Assembly: GCF_034355335.1 (NCBI RefSeq) | Contig: NZ_CP136422.1 | Coordinates: forward strand, 1,057,001 to 1,121,000 | Source: Blautia coccoides | GTDB taxonomy: Bacteria; Bacillota; Clostridia; Lachnospirales; Lachnospiraceae | Reading direction: 5' to 3' | Length of the DNA stretch: 64,000 nucleotides | Shown here: positions 36,325 through 44,890 of the stretch, piece after piece | How the letters are laid out: the number at the start of each line of letters is the position of its first letter | Position numbering within the stretch: position 1 is the stretch's first letter | Made by a program: the position numbers and the translations under genes | Notes under the pieces: model-generated | Seen by the model: only the letters and a program-made list of their open reading frames with translations | Databases searched by the model: none | What the model was told of the DNA's origin: nothing

Positions 36325-36562
36325 AGCCTGATGTGTAAAATCAGACTGCTTTTTTTATAATACTCGCTGAATATACGCAAACTGTAGTAAATGCTATAAT
36401 TATCTTAAAATTATACAAGACTATAATGACGTTGTAGTGATTCAGCAGCCAAGCAAAAATCTCATTTCCATAGGCGATTCTGTGAGGGAGCTGAGCCGTT
36501 ACAGTAGGTTTATATATGCAGATGATTTGGTGACAGAAAAGCGCAGGAAAGGCGGGAGAAAA

Positions 36563-37834
36563 ATGGGAAATGCGGAACAGATATTTATTGTAGGGATTAT
36601 GGTATTGCTGATAGCATTGCTGCTCACAAGAAAGGCAGGACTTGGATGGATTGGCCTGATGATCCCCTGTGTGCTTTCTGTTTCAGGCATTATCACCCCT
36701 TCAGAGGCATTTTCGGGACTTGCCGATAAATCTATGTTTATTTTCGTGGGAGCTTTTGTACTCAGCGAAGCATTTTTTAGAGTAGGGCTTTCAGACGTTT
36801 TGGGGAACTGGATGCAGAAAAGATTAAAGAGAGTAACCAACGATGGGGTGATACTGCTGGTTCTCTGTCTGTGTACAGCAGCTTTGTCCAGTATCTTGTC
36901 CAGCCTTGCAGTGCAGGTTGCCATGATGTCACTGGTACTTACTCTGGGAAGCAGCCTGAAGGTGAGTAAGACAAAATCCATGATGGCAATTGCCTATGCG
37001 GCAACCATTGGGGGGATGATGACGGTCATGGGCACTCCTCTGAACATGATAGGAAAGGCGGCTTACGAAAATGCTGTACCGGGAGAGACAATAGGTATCT
37101 TTGAGATCTCCCTTGTGACCGTGCCGGCGGGAATTCTGATGATTTTATATTATTGCTTTATAGGAAAGCGTTATCTGCCGGACAGAGCCGGGTGTACGGA
37201 TGTGCAGCCGGTCGTAAAAAGTGCTGTAAGCAGAAAAAATCAGATACTTGTAGCCCTGACCTTTTTGTTCTTTATTCTAGCGGTGGCTCCTGATCAGAAG
37301 TCTTTGATCTCCTCTTATGCAGCCGGCTGTGCAGTTATTCTGTTTTTGGGAGGAGCAGGGATTCTTTCAGTAAAGGAGATTGTCAATGCCATACGGTGGG
37401 ATATCTTGATGTTCATTATGGGGATTAAGGCATTGGGAACAGGGATTGAGAAGGTGGAGCTGGACTCCCTTCTGTCAGAAAATGCTGCCGGACTGTTCTG
37501 GGATGACATTCCTGACAGAGTGCTGATCGCCGCCGTATTTTTGCTGGTGGTTTTGATTACCCAGTTTTTAAATAATACAGGCACCTTTGGTGTGGTTCTG
37601 CCCTTTGTTTTGGTTTTATCGTCAAGCCTAGGTGTGAATCTGAAACCTGTCATGCTGACAGCTATGATTGCTTCCAGCTGCGGGTTTGCCCTGCCCATTG
37701 CAGCACCGTCTTACCCCATGCTGGCGGAGGAAGGAGGTATATTTACGGGAGACTGGCTGAGACAGGGGCTTCCGCTGGTGGCAGTGTGCTTCGTTGTCTG
37801 TATTGTGATGATTCCGTTTCTCTGGCCGCTGTAG
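36563..37834 (+). CDS. SLC13/DASS-type anion permease
   Basis: A 423-residue membrane protein with about eleven hydrophobic segments. The ATG at 36563 has GGGAG in front; a GTG at 36437 in the same frame would add a hydrophilic tail unlike the family. Transport motif elements are visible: MMTVMGTPLNMIG in the first half and FLNNTGTFGVVLP in the second, the repeated Asn-Thr pattern of the DASS/SLC13 superfamily that carries dicarboxylates, citrate or sulfate. It converges on the PucR-type gene with only 24 bases between stops. Exact anion unknown. Confidence 0.75.
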   Translation: MGNAEQIFIVGIMVLLIALLLTRKAGLGWIGLMIPCVLSVSGIITPSEAFSGLADKSMFIFVGAFVLSEAFFRVGLSDVLGNWMQKRLKRVTNDGVILLVLCLCTAALSSILSSLAVQVAMMSLVLTLGSSLKVSKTKSMMAIAYAATIGGMMTVMGTPLNMIGKAAYENAVPGETIGIFEISLVTVPAGILMILYYCFIGKRYLPDRAGCTDVQPVVKSAVSRKNQILVALTFLFFILAVAPDQKSLISSYAAGCAVILFLGGAGILSVKEIVNAIRWDILMFIMGIKALGTGIEKVELDSLLSENAAGLFWDDIPDRVLIAAVFLLVVLITQFLNNTGTFGVVLPFVLVLSSSLGVNLKPVMLTAMIASSCGFALPIAAPSYPMLAEEGGIFTGDWLRQGLPLVAVCFVVCIVMIPFLWPL

Positions 37835-37858
37835 CGCAGAGGAACAATTGTAAGAGAT

Positions 37859-39436
37859 TCAGGTATCAGGTATTTTCCGGGAACCGGAGGCCTCCTGTCG
37901 GAATAAATCCTGTATACGAAAGGATAGATCCAGGTATAAGATAGTATCTCTGTCATCCAGATTCAAGTCTGTCAGCTCCTGTATTTTATTTAAACGGTAG
38001 GTAAGTGTGCCTCTATGCAGAAATAAGGCCTTGGCTGCCAATACGGGCTGACAGTTAGAACGGATATATTCTCTCAGAGTATTAAAATAATCACTGCCTT
38101 TTTCCTGGTCAATTTTTTCCAGTATACGAATACTGGATGCACATACCATATTTAGATTTAAGTCCCCTATAGAATTCTTTAACATATAAGACAGGGCAAT
38201 CTTTGAAAAGGGATGACAATATTGATCCGGATGCAGCCACAGACCGTATTCAAGCCCGGCCTGAGCCTGCCTGCTGTAATTGGGGAGCTTCAGGATATTA
38301 TAAAAAAGATTGCTGGCTCCAAAATGAATACTGCCTTTTAACCCGATCTCATGGAGAATAGAGTAACAGTGTGTCGGGTTGTGTATGGTTTTCGGCAGAT
38401 GACATATTGCATACAGCTCTAATTCACGAAAGAATGCCACACAATCGCTGATATTTTCCGTAATATCCAGACAGGCACTGTAAGCATAGCTGGAATCCTG
38501 CTGAGGCATGGATGCTTTAGCTATGAGATATCCGTCTTCCTGATGCCACCCGATACGGTCAAGCTGTTCCAGCATATATTCTTCATTGATATCCTCATTA
38601 AATAAATACTGATACAGAAGCTTTTGCAGAGGACTGTCTTTGGGTTTTTCTATTGAATGACAAGACAAAAAAGCCTCCTTTATAAAACAGGAGAAATATT
38701 CCAGTAGCTTCAGATGGCTGGCCTTAAAGGAAGACTGCAGTTCATTGATCAGAATTCGCCCCTGATAACGGTTGTTTTCATCAAAAATATTTATGTAGAT
38801 ATCTCTGTGCTTGTTCCAGGGAGGAATCCAGTATTGGGCAGTCTGTGTCTGATAGGTTTCAAGGAATTCTTTTGAGTGATACAGCAGATTCCTTCTCTCC
38901 ACAGGGAGGAAGAGGTTTCCGGTGGCAGGATCCATTTTCATCTCCATCATTCCAACCACGAATGCAGTGCGTACAATAGCATTGTTATTGTGGTCCAGAA
39001 TATAGATCGGATTCTCAAAAATCTCAGTAGAGGCAGAACAAAGGTCATACATGTTCCCATGGCTGGTAAGAATCTGGTCCAAATTAGCAGACCATTTCCG
39101 GAACTTCAGAAAGATATCCTGTATCAATTCTAAAATAAGACATGGATTTTCTTTTCTGGGAATATGGATAATAGACTTTTTAAAATGGATGGGATCTGTG
39201 TGAATGACAGCCTGTCCTACGAGTATTATGTTGCAATTCTTTTTTACCAGGATGTCAAGATATTCAGGAGCTGCAACATAGACCATGTGTTCGGAAACAG
39301 TAGTTTGTCCGTAATAGAGACGTACATCCTCCAGAACCATGGGATCATTGCTTCGATAAAAGACATAATCAGAAAACTGATCATCCAGATAATCGGAGAG
39401 GATCTGCATATTTAGTAATAGTGTTGTGTTTGTCAT
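37859..39436 (-). CDS. PucR/CdaR-type transcriptional regulator
   Basis: A 525-residue regulator. The C-terminal helix-turn-helix of the PucR type is seen in LFLHRGTLTYRLNKIQELT followed by LDDRDTILYLDLSF. The N-terminal half has the PucR-like sensory region. Family members control use of purines, sugar acids or amino acids and are usually activators. It faces away from the DcuC-type gene, sharing a 239-base upstream region, so that transporter and the URO-D genes beyond it are the probable targets. CAGGAG lies 10 bases ahead of the ATG. Confidence 0.82.
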   Translation of the reverse strand: MTNTTLLLNMQILSDYLDDQFSDYVFYRSNDPMVLEDVRLYYGQTTVSEHMVYVAAPEYLDILVKKNCNIILVGQAVIHTDPIHFKKSIIHIPRKENPCLILELIQDIFLKFRKWSANLDQILTSHGNMYDLCSASTEIFENPIYILDHNNNAIVRTAFVVGMMEMKMDPATGNLFLPVERRNLLYHSKEFLETYQTQTAQYWIPPWNKHRDIYINIFDENNRYQGRILINELQSSFKASHLKLLEYFSCFIKEAFLSCHSIEKPKDSPLQKLLYQYLFNEDINEEYMLEQLDRIGWHQEDGYLIAKASMPQQDSSYAYSACLDITENISDCVAFFRELELYAICHLPKTIHNPTHCYSILHEIGLKGSIHFGASNLFYNILKLPNYSRQAQAGLEYGLWLHPDQYCHPFSKIALSYMLKNSIGDLNLNMVCASSIRILEKIDQEKGSDYFNTLREYIRSNCQPVLAAKALFLHRGTLTYRLNKIQELTDLNLDDRDTILYLDLSFRIQDLFRQEASGSRKIPDT

Positions 39437-39675
39437 CCGAATTCAACTCCTGTGAAAAAACATGGGTCTTGGGTTGCTTTATTATAGCACAGTAATAAAA
39501 AATAATCCACACTTTAGAATGTATACTTTCAGTGCTTCCGGTTATCTGCTATTGTTTACAAAGCTTATAGTCTCCATGCATAAAAGGCAAAGGCTTTTTT
39601 TGAACCTGCGGGGGAATAGTAAAAATGTTCTTTTCCCTATACAATTAGATTATAAAAGTTAAGGAGGATACGGAA
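39437..39675. promoter_or_regulatory. Divergent control region between PucR-type and DcuC-type genes
   Basis: The gap is AT-rich and should hold promoters for both directions. A TTGAAC near 39599 could be part of a rightward promoter, and TATACAATTAGATTATAA near the right end offers -10-like sequence. No convincing dyad was found by eye. AAGGAGG serves the rightward gene. Confidence 0.35.
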
Positions 39676-41043
39676 ATGATTAAAATTTTAGCAACTGCAG
39701 TCCTTTTGGCTCTGCTTATTTTCAGCATTGTGAAGAAGTATAATACAGTTGTGACACTGCTCGCGCTGTCTCTTGCTGCATATGCGGGGCTTACACTGGC
39801 AGGAATGGATGTAATGGGGGAAGCCACCTGCGGCAGTGCGTTTTTCGATATTTTTGAAAAGCTCAATACCAGTGCGCAGGGGACAATGGGAGGCAATGTA
39901 TTGATCATCATGTCTATATACGGATACATTGTCTATATGAAACATATCAAAGCCTCAGATATGTTTGCTACTATGATCGCTGCTCCTCTGAAGCGTATCA
40001 AGGCGCCCTATCTGCTGGCAGCTATGATGATTTTAGTAGGTAATCTAATAAAGATAGTGATTCCAAGCGGTATCAGTGTTGCTGCACTAATGATCGCTAC
40101 GCTTTATCCCGTTCTCCTCAAGGTGGGATGCTCAAAGACTACCAGCGCGTCTGCGGTATTGCTTTCATATGTGACGGTCTGGGGACCTTCTGATGCAAGT
40201 CTGTACACGGCATTGTCTCTGGCAGGTATAGAAGATGTATCTGTCTCGGAGTGGTTTGTTTCCAGCCAGATACCGGTCATGCTGGTTGTCCTTTTAGTTG
40301 TTATGGCAGTATTTATACCGGTTTCAAAGTTTTTTGATAAGAGGGAACACGCAGAGGTTTCCGAAGAGGTCATGGAATCTCAATCTATACGAGACATAGG
40401 CGTTCCATATTTTTATGCTTTGCTGCCGCTGGTGCCCTTAGTGACCATATTGATATTCAGTGAACTGATCGTGGGAAGTATTGTCATAAGTGTGGTGGCA
40501 GCCTGCTATTTCAGCCTGCTTCTCGCAGTGGTGGTACACACAATCTGCAGAAGAAATTTCAGAGAATGTTTTAATGATGTTTCCGTGGTGTTTAACGGCA
40601 TGGGTGATTATTTTAAAGGCCCCGGTATTCTGCTGGTTTTTGGTACACTTTTTGCATCTGCCCTGAGTGGTATCGGCGGAATGAAATTGATTGTGGACGG
40701 GCTGTCCGGTATTGGGGGAGGAACAGCCATTGCCATATCCATCACCACTCTTCTGGGGATTTTTGTAGTTGGAGTGACTGGAGTATTCAATGGCAATGTC
40801 AGTCTTATTATACCGGTAATGACGACTATCATTACATCCACCGGGCTTGCACCGCTTCCGCTGCTTCATTTGGGGTTGATCGGATGTGCACTTGGGTCTG
40901 CGGTCACACCGGTGGCAGGAGCTTCTCTTTACATCGCGTCAGCTACAAATGTAAATATTCTTACCTGCGTAAAGAGAAATTTAATACCTGTGATCAGTGG
41001 AGGAATCGCGGCAATCGCTGTTGTGCTTTTGTTTTATGTCTAG
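39676..41043 (+). CDS. DcuC-type C4-dicarboxylate transporter
   Basis: A 455-residue protein of about twelve membrane segments. The stretch IIMSIYGYIVYMKHIKASDM, then APYLLAAMMILVG, ATLYPVLLKVGCSK and SPDA-like WGPSDASLYTA follow the order found in DcuC, the anaerobic C4-dicarboxylate carrier. The C-terminal half (GCALGSAVTPVAGASLYIA) agrees. It is 99 bases upstream of the two URO-D genes and could import their substrate. A GntP/CitMHS-like relative is an alternative. Confidence 0.72.
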   Translation: MIKILATAVLLALLIFSIVKKYNTVVTLLALSLAAYAGLTLAGMDVMGEATCGSAFFDIFEKLNTSAQGTMGGNVLIIMSIYGYIVYMKHIKASDMFATMIAAPLKRIKAPYLLAAMMILVGNLIKIVIPSGISVAALMIATLYPVLLKVGCSKTTSASAVLLSYVTVWGPSDASLYTALSLAGIEDVSVSEWFVSSQIPVMLVVLLVVMAVFIPVSKFFDKREHAEVSEEVMESQSIRDIGVPYFYALLPLVPLVTILIFSELIVGSIVISVVAACYFSLLLAVVVHTICRRNFRECFNDVSVVFNGMGDYFKGPGILLVFGTLFASALSGIGGMKLIVDGLSGIGGGTAIAISITTLLGIFVVGVTGVFNGNVSLIIPVMTTIITSTGLAPLPLLHLGLIGCALGSAVTPVAGASLYIASATNVNILTCVKRNLIPVISGGIAAIAVVLLFYV

Positions 41044-41142
41044 CAGCTATTCAGCAGACATGCGTATTTACAGAACAGATTGTAGGAAAGAGTTAAGAGT
41101 GGTTCTGCATGGATTAAATTACAGATAATAAGGAGAAAGTGT

Positions 41143-42198
41143 ATGAGTATTGTAAAATTTTCAGAATCGGAGATGAAACGAATTGGTTCTTATAAAATAC
41201 CGGGAAGTTATGGATCGGCAAGTGTGGAACAGCCCAGGCTTTCTACCCCCATTACACCAAGAGAGAATGTGCTTCGTGTGTTTCGTGGAGAGAAACCTTT
41301 GTGGCTGCCGAATATGAATCGGGATATGAATCTAATCTGTCCAGATATGATGCCTGACGCAGCCGCAAGGGCCTTTGGAGGGATTGACTGGTTTGGGGTA
41401 GAGTGGCAGTATGAGCCGCTTACCAAAGCTGCCATGGTAAAACCAGGTACCCGCAGGCTGTCCGATATTGTAAACTGGGAGAATGAATTGGTATTTCCTG
41501 ATCTGAATGAATTGGATTGGGAAAAGGATGCAGAAGAGCTTTACAGCATGCTGCCGAATGACAGGTTTACTTACTTTGTGGTGTATAATGGGATTTTTGA
41601 AAGAACAGCAGATTTGACAAATTTTGAGGATACCTTCTGCTATCTTCTGGAAGAACCGGATGCATTAACTGCATTTTTTGACAGATTGATTGACTGGTAT
41701 ATTCAACTGATAAAGATTGCAAAAAAATATTATCATGCGGACATGATTTTGTTTCATGATGATATGGGATCACAGCGTGCTCCGTTCTTTTCCGGGGAAA
41801 TCTACCAGGAGTTGTTTATTCCGCAATATAAGAAGCTGACGCAGGCAGTGCATGAGGAGGGAATGTATATTGCTCTGCATTCGTGCGGAGATGTGCGTAT
41901 GCATATACCGAACTTTATCGAAGCGGGCTTTGATGCCTGGGAAGGACAGGAAGGAGCTACAGATAAAGATGAAATCATGGAACTGTATGGGAACAGTTTG
42001 ATTCAGCTGGGGAATTTTAACATCAGCGGCGATATTACCGATGAACAGGCGGTACAGATTATCCGAAAAATGATCGAGACCAGAGGAAAAAAAGGAAGAT
42101 GCGCTTATCGGATCCGTGACATGAGGCCAGTCAGGGGAGATGTGGATCTGGATGACGAGATGTACCGATACAGCCGTATGTTTTACAGTGGACAGTGA
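41143..42198 (+). CDS. URO-D superfamily (MtaA/CmuA-like) methyltransferase, first
   Basis: A 351-residue cytoplasmic protein of the uroporphyrinogen decarboxylase superfamily, related to the methylcobamide:CoM methyltransferase group rather than to HemE. It has WLPNMNRDMNL near the start, FHDDMGSQRAPFFSGEIY in the middle and the zinc-type phrase ALHSCGDVRMHIPNFIEAGFD. In this group His-X-Cys binds zinc that activates a thiol or other acceptor. No corrinoid protein gene is adjacent. RBS AAGGAG is followed by ATG. Confidence 0.78.
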   Translation: MSIVKFSESEMKRIGSYKIPGSYGSASVEQPRLSTPITPRENVLRVFRGEKPLWLPNMNRDMNLICPDMMPDAAARAFGGIDWFGVEWQYEPLTKAAMVKPGTRRLSDIVNWENELVFPDLNELDWEKDAEELYSMLPNDRFTYFVVYNGIFERTADLTNFEDTFCYLLEEPDALTAFFDRLIDWYIQLIKIAKKYYHADMILFHDDMGSQRAPFFSGEIYQELFIPQYKKLTQAVHEEGMYIALHSCGDVRMHIPNFIEAGFDAWEGQEGATDKDEIMELYGNSLIQLGNFNISGDITDEQAVQIIRKMIETRGKKGRCAYRIRDMRPVRGDVDLDDEMYRYSRMFYSGQ

Positions 42199-42220
42199 GC
42201 CGGAAAGGAAGGGATAGTAA

Positions 42221-43210
42221 ATGGCAGTTTTATCCTACAAAGAGAATACGCTGCTTGCCCTGCAGCATAAGGAGCCGGAATTTCTGCCTATGATTACAGA
42301 TGTTCAGACCTATACGCCTTTGGGAATGGATTTTGTATGCGAATATACAAATGTTCCGGGTGTGGCAAAGGACTGGTTTGGGCAGAGCTGGACTTATGAG
42401 CCTAAGATCAAGGCGGCTAATCCAACACCGGGGATACATTTGGTACCGGATATTACAGTGTGGAAGGACTATATGAAATTCCCGGATTTATCGAGGTTGG
42501 ATTGGGAGGGACATGCGGCTGCTGACACGAAGGACTGGGACCGTGTACATAAACTGACAAGGATCAATGATGTGTTTGGCCCATGGGAGAGGATGTTCAG
42601 TGTCATGGATTTTCAGGAAGCACTCTGTGCGCTCATAGAAGAGCCGGAAGCCTGTTATGATTTTTTCGGAGCTGTGGCGGATCATAAAATACGGATGTAC
42701 GAGTATATCATCAAATACTATAAACCTGATATTTTATGTATGCACGATGACTATGGGCACGGAAAAGGAATGTTTATGTCCCCGGACACCTGGCGGGTAT
42801 TGCTGAAACCCCATCTGCAGCGGATCATTGATATGGTTACCTCAATGGGGGTGTTGTATGAGCATCACTGCTGCGGATATTTTGCACCGATTCTGGATGA
42901 GATAGCAGATATGGGGTGTACAGCATCCAATACCATGCATATATCCAATCATCCGGCTGAACTAAAAAAGAAAAACGGGCATAAAATGTGCTATATCGGT
43001 GGATTCGATACCCAGTATATGGATGGTTTGACAGTCTCTGAGGAAAATATCCGTGCGTCAGTCAGAAAAACCTTAGATGAAATGGCGCCGGGAGGCAGCT
43101 ATATTGCATTATTTGCTTTGAAAACACAAGGGCGCAATGAGATTGCGGCAGATGAAATCAGAAGGTACAGCAGCAGATTTTATTCAAGTCCCCGCCCAGA
43201 CGCACTGTGA
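42221..43210 (+). CDS. URO-D superfamily (MtaA/CmuA-like) methyltransferase, second
   Basis: A 329-residue relative of the preceding gene, 22 bases downstream. It keeps the shared layout: QHKEPEFLPMITD, DWFGQSWTYEPKIKAANPTPG, CMHDDYGHGKGMFMSPDTW and the metal-type phrase EHHCCGYFAPILDEIADMG. The two copies are clearly diverged, which suggests two subunits or two steps. Partner corrinoid protein is missing here. The terminator follows. Confidence 0.78.
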   Translation: MAVLSYKENTLLALQHKEPEFLPMITDVQTYTPLGMDFVCEYTNVPGVAKDWFGQSWTYEPKIKAANPTPGIHLVPDITVWKDYMKFPDLSRLDWEGHAAADTKDWDRVHKLTRINDVFGPWERMFSVMDFQEALCALIEEPEACYDFFGAVADHKIRMYEYIIKYYKPDILCMHDDYGHGKGMFMSPDTWRVLLKPHLQRIIDMVTSMGVLYEHHCCGYFAPILDEIADMGCTASNTMHISNHPAELKKKNGHKMCYIGGFDTQYMDGLTVSEENIRASVRKTLDEMAPGGSYIALFALKTQGRNEIAADEIRRYSSRFYSSPRPDAL

Positions 43211-43214
43211 AGAG

Positions 43215-43245
43215 AGAGAGTTATTCGTAACTCTCTTTTTCTTTT
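43215..43245 (+). terminator. Terminator after the URO-D pair
   Basis: The stem AGAGAGTTA (43215-43223) pairs with TAACTCTCT (43228-43236), loop TTCG, then a T-rich tail. A stable UUCG loop supports a real terminator. Confidence 0.88.
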
Positions 43246-43455
43246 CCATGGATTCTTTTATTTCACAGGTATACCGGATTATGTTATACTTATAAAAGAC
43301 TAACTATTAAAGAAAGTCAATAAATAGTTTCAAAAACAGAGATGTTTTGAGTATAGTGGCGATGACTTATTCATCGCAATCAGTACCTTGAAAATTGCAT
43401 GACAAATAGAGCATCGAGTATGATGCTCTGACAAGAAGATATGATGTTGGAAGAA

Positions 43456-44631
43456 TTAGATTGCTTTTTGGTATTGCTGTCCAGTGCGTTCGAGATGATA
43501 AATTAGCCGAACTAGTTTCTTGGTCGCGTGAGACATTGCAACATAGTAATGCTTGCCTTCAGCTCGTTTCTTGGCAAGATAAGCCTTGTAGGTTGGATCC
43601 CATAGACAAACATATGCGGTTGCATTAAACAGAGCATATCTAAGGTATCTAGAACCACGTTTTTCCATTCTGGCATAACAGTTATCTAACTGGCCGGATT
43701 GATAGGTAGAAGGCGACATTCCTGCATAAGCAAGGATCTTATCTGGAGAGTCGAATTGGCTAAAGTCACCTATTTCAGCAATAATCATGGCACCCATTCG
43801 ATAGCTGATTCCAGGAATGCTAAGGATTGGAGAATTGATTTCATCCATGATGACTTTAATCTCGTTTTCAATCTCTTCGATTTCAGAATCTAGCTCTCTA
43901 ATGAGCTTAATGGTGTGCTTTAATTCAAGCGATTTAGCTGGCATATTTGAACCGATAGAGGTTCTTGCAGCCTCTCTAAAAGCGATAGAGGTTTCTTTTG
44001 TGTAGTGGCCTTTAGATGCGGTTTCAAGAAGATTTGAAAGTCTTGTGAGATGTGCATTAGCTACCTGTTTTGCACCAGGAAATTCGTAGAGTAACTCATA
44101 AACAGAATTCTGATGAAGTGTTGGAACAAGCTTTTCTAACTCAGGGAAAAGGATACATACAAGACGGGATATAGATGTTTTAAGCTTCGCGCGTTCTTTA
44201 ACTTTATCAAAACGATAGCGAGTAAGTGACTTAAGCTCTTCATTGTGATACGATGTGTCTGAGTAGGACTTTAAGTTCACGTCAGACATTAGCATAGAAG
44301 CAATTGTATGGGCATCAACTTTATCCGTTTTCGTCTGTCTAAGGCTTAGACTTTTTCTGTACAGATTAGTATGTAACGGGTTGATAACAAAGGTGGCCAG
44401 ACCTTTATCAAGCAGATATCCGAGAAGATTGTAACTATAGTGTCCAGTGGCTTCTAGGCCTACTTTTACTTTAGAAGCATCTTCCATAACGGATTCTATT
44501 TTCTGATAAAGCTCGTCGAACCCATCGAGATTGTTTTTGATGGTAAAAGCCTTGAAAAGGACTTCGCCATCAGAGTTTGTGATAAAGCAATCATGCTTAT
44601 CTTTTGCGACATCAATTCCTACGTAAATCAT
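43456..44631 (-). CDS. IS110-family transposase
   Basis: A 391-residue recombinase. The N-terminal RuvC-like DEDD domain shows YVGIDVAKDKHDC (first Asp), GLEATGHYSYNL (Glu) and TKTDKVDAHTIA (last Asp pair). The C-terminal domain has SIPGISYRMGAMIIAEIGDF and LAYAGMSPSTYQSG, which carries the catalytic Ser. ATG 44631 is chosen because AGGAGGT lies six bases upstream; the frame opens 45 bases earlier. It seems full length and intact, so the element may still be active. Confidence 0.95.
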   Translation of the reverse strand: MIYVGIDVAKDKHDCFITNSDGEVLFKAFTIKNNLDGFDELYQKIESVMEDASKVKVGLEATGHYSYNLLGYLLDKGLATFVINPLHTNLYRKSLSLRQTKTDKVDAHTIASMLMSDVNLKSYSDTSYHNEELKSLTRYRFDKVKERAKLKTSISRLVCILFPELEKLVPTLHQNSVYELLYEFPGAKQVANAHLTRLSNLLETASKGHYTKETSIAFREAARTSIGSNMPAKSLELKHTIKLIRELDSEIEEIENEIKVIMDEINSPILSIPGISYRMGAMIIAEIGDFSQFDSPDKILAYAGMSPSTYQSGQLDNCYARMEKRGSRYLRYALFNATAYVCLWDPTYKAYLAKKRAEGKHYYVAMSHATKKLVRLIYHLERTGQQYQKAI

Positions 44632-44861
44632 ATAGGACCTCCTGATATAAAGTATTGATACTGTCTTAAGATCCACAGGGCTCCTTGCAATCGTAACCTA
44701 CTTCTTGATAAACCGTCATGCGGTAACTAACTGATTAACAAATAAACAAAGAGACTGTGGTTGGAGCCTTTTTTAAACCATCAAGTGGTAGGAGGTGATA
44801 ACCAATCCACAGTATCTTAAAATAGCATAGTCAAACCTGTAGAAAAGGTAAAGAAAGACTA
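44632..44861 (-). ncRNA. Candidate bridge RNA region of the IS110 element
   Basis: The non-coding stretch upstream of the transposase can fold well on the minus strand: ACTGTGG plus TTGG pairs with CCAACCACAGT, GGCTCC pairs with GGAGCC, and CCG/CGG brackets a CATGA loop. IS110-group elements are known to make a bridge RNA from this position that pairs with target and donor DNA. That it does so here is inferred from family knowledge; the loops were not matched to the flanks. Confidence 0.4.
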
Positions 44862-44890
44862 TGACTTTATATAATAGTAGGAGGAAATTC

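Larger units (their letters stand above)
43303..44861 (-). mobile_element. IS110-family insertion sequence
   Basis: A transposase gene is flanked by about 150 and 230 bases of non-coding sequence. The word AAAGACTA occurs at both presumed junctions (43295-43302 and 44854-44861), which would set the element at about 1.56 kb. IS110 elements have no long terminal inverted repeats and recombine at a short core, so the exact ends are estimates. Small hairpins lie at the left side (GCGATGA/TCATCGC near 43359-43377; AGAGCATC/GATGCTCT at 43408-43429). The coding style differs from neighbours (more A/T). Confidence 0.8.
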
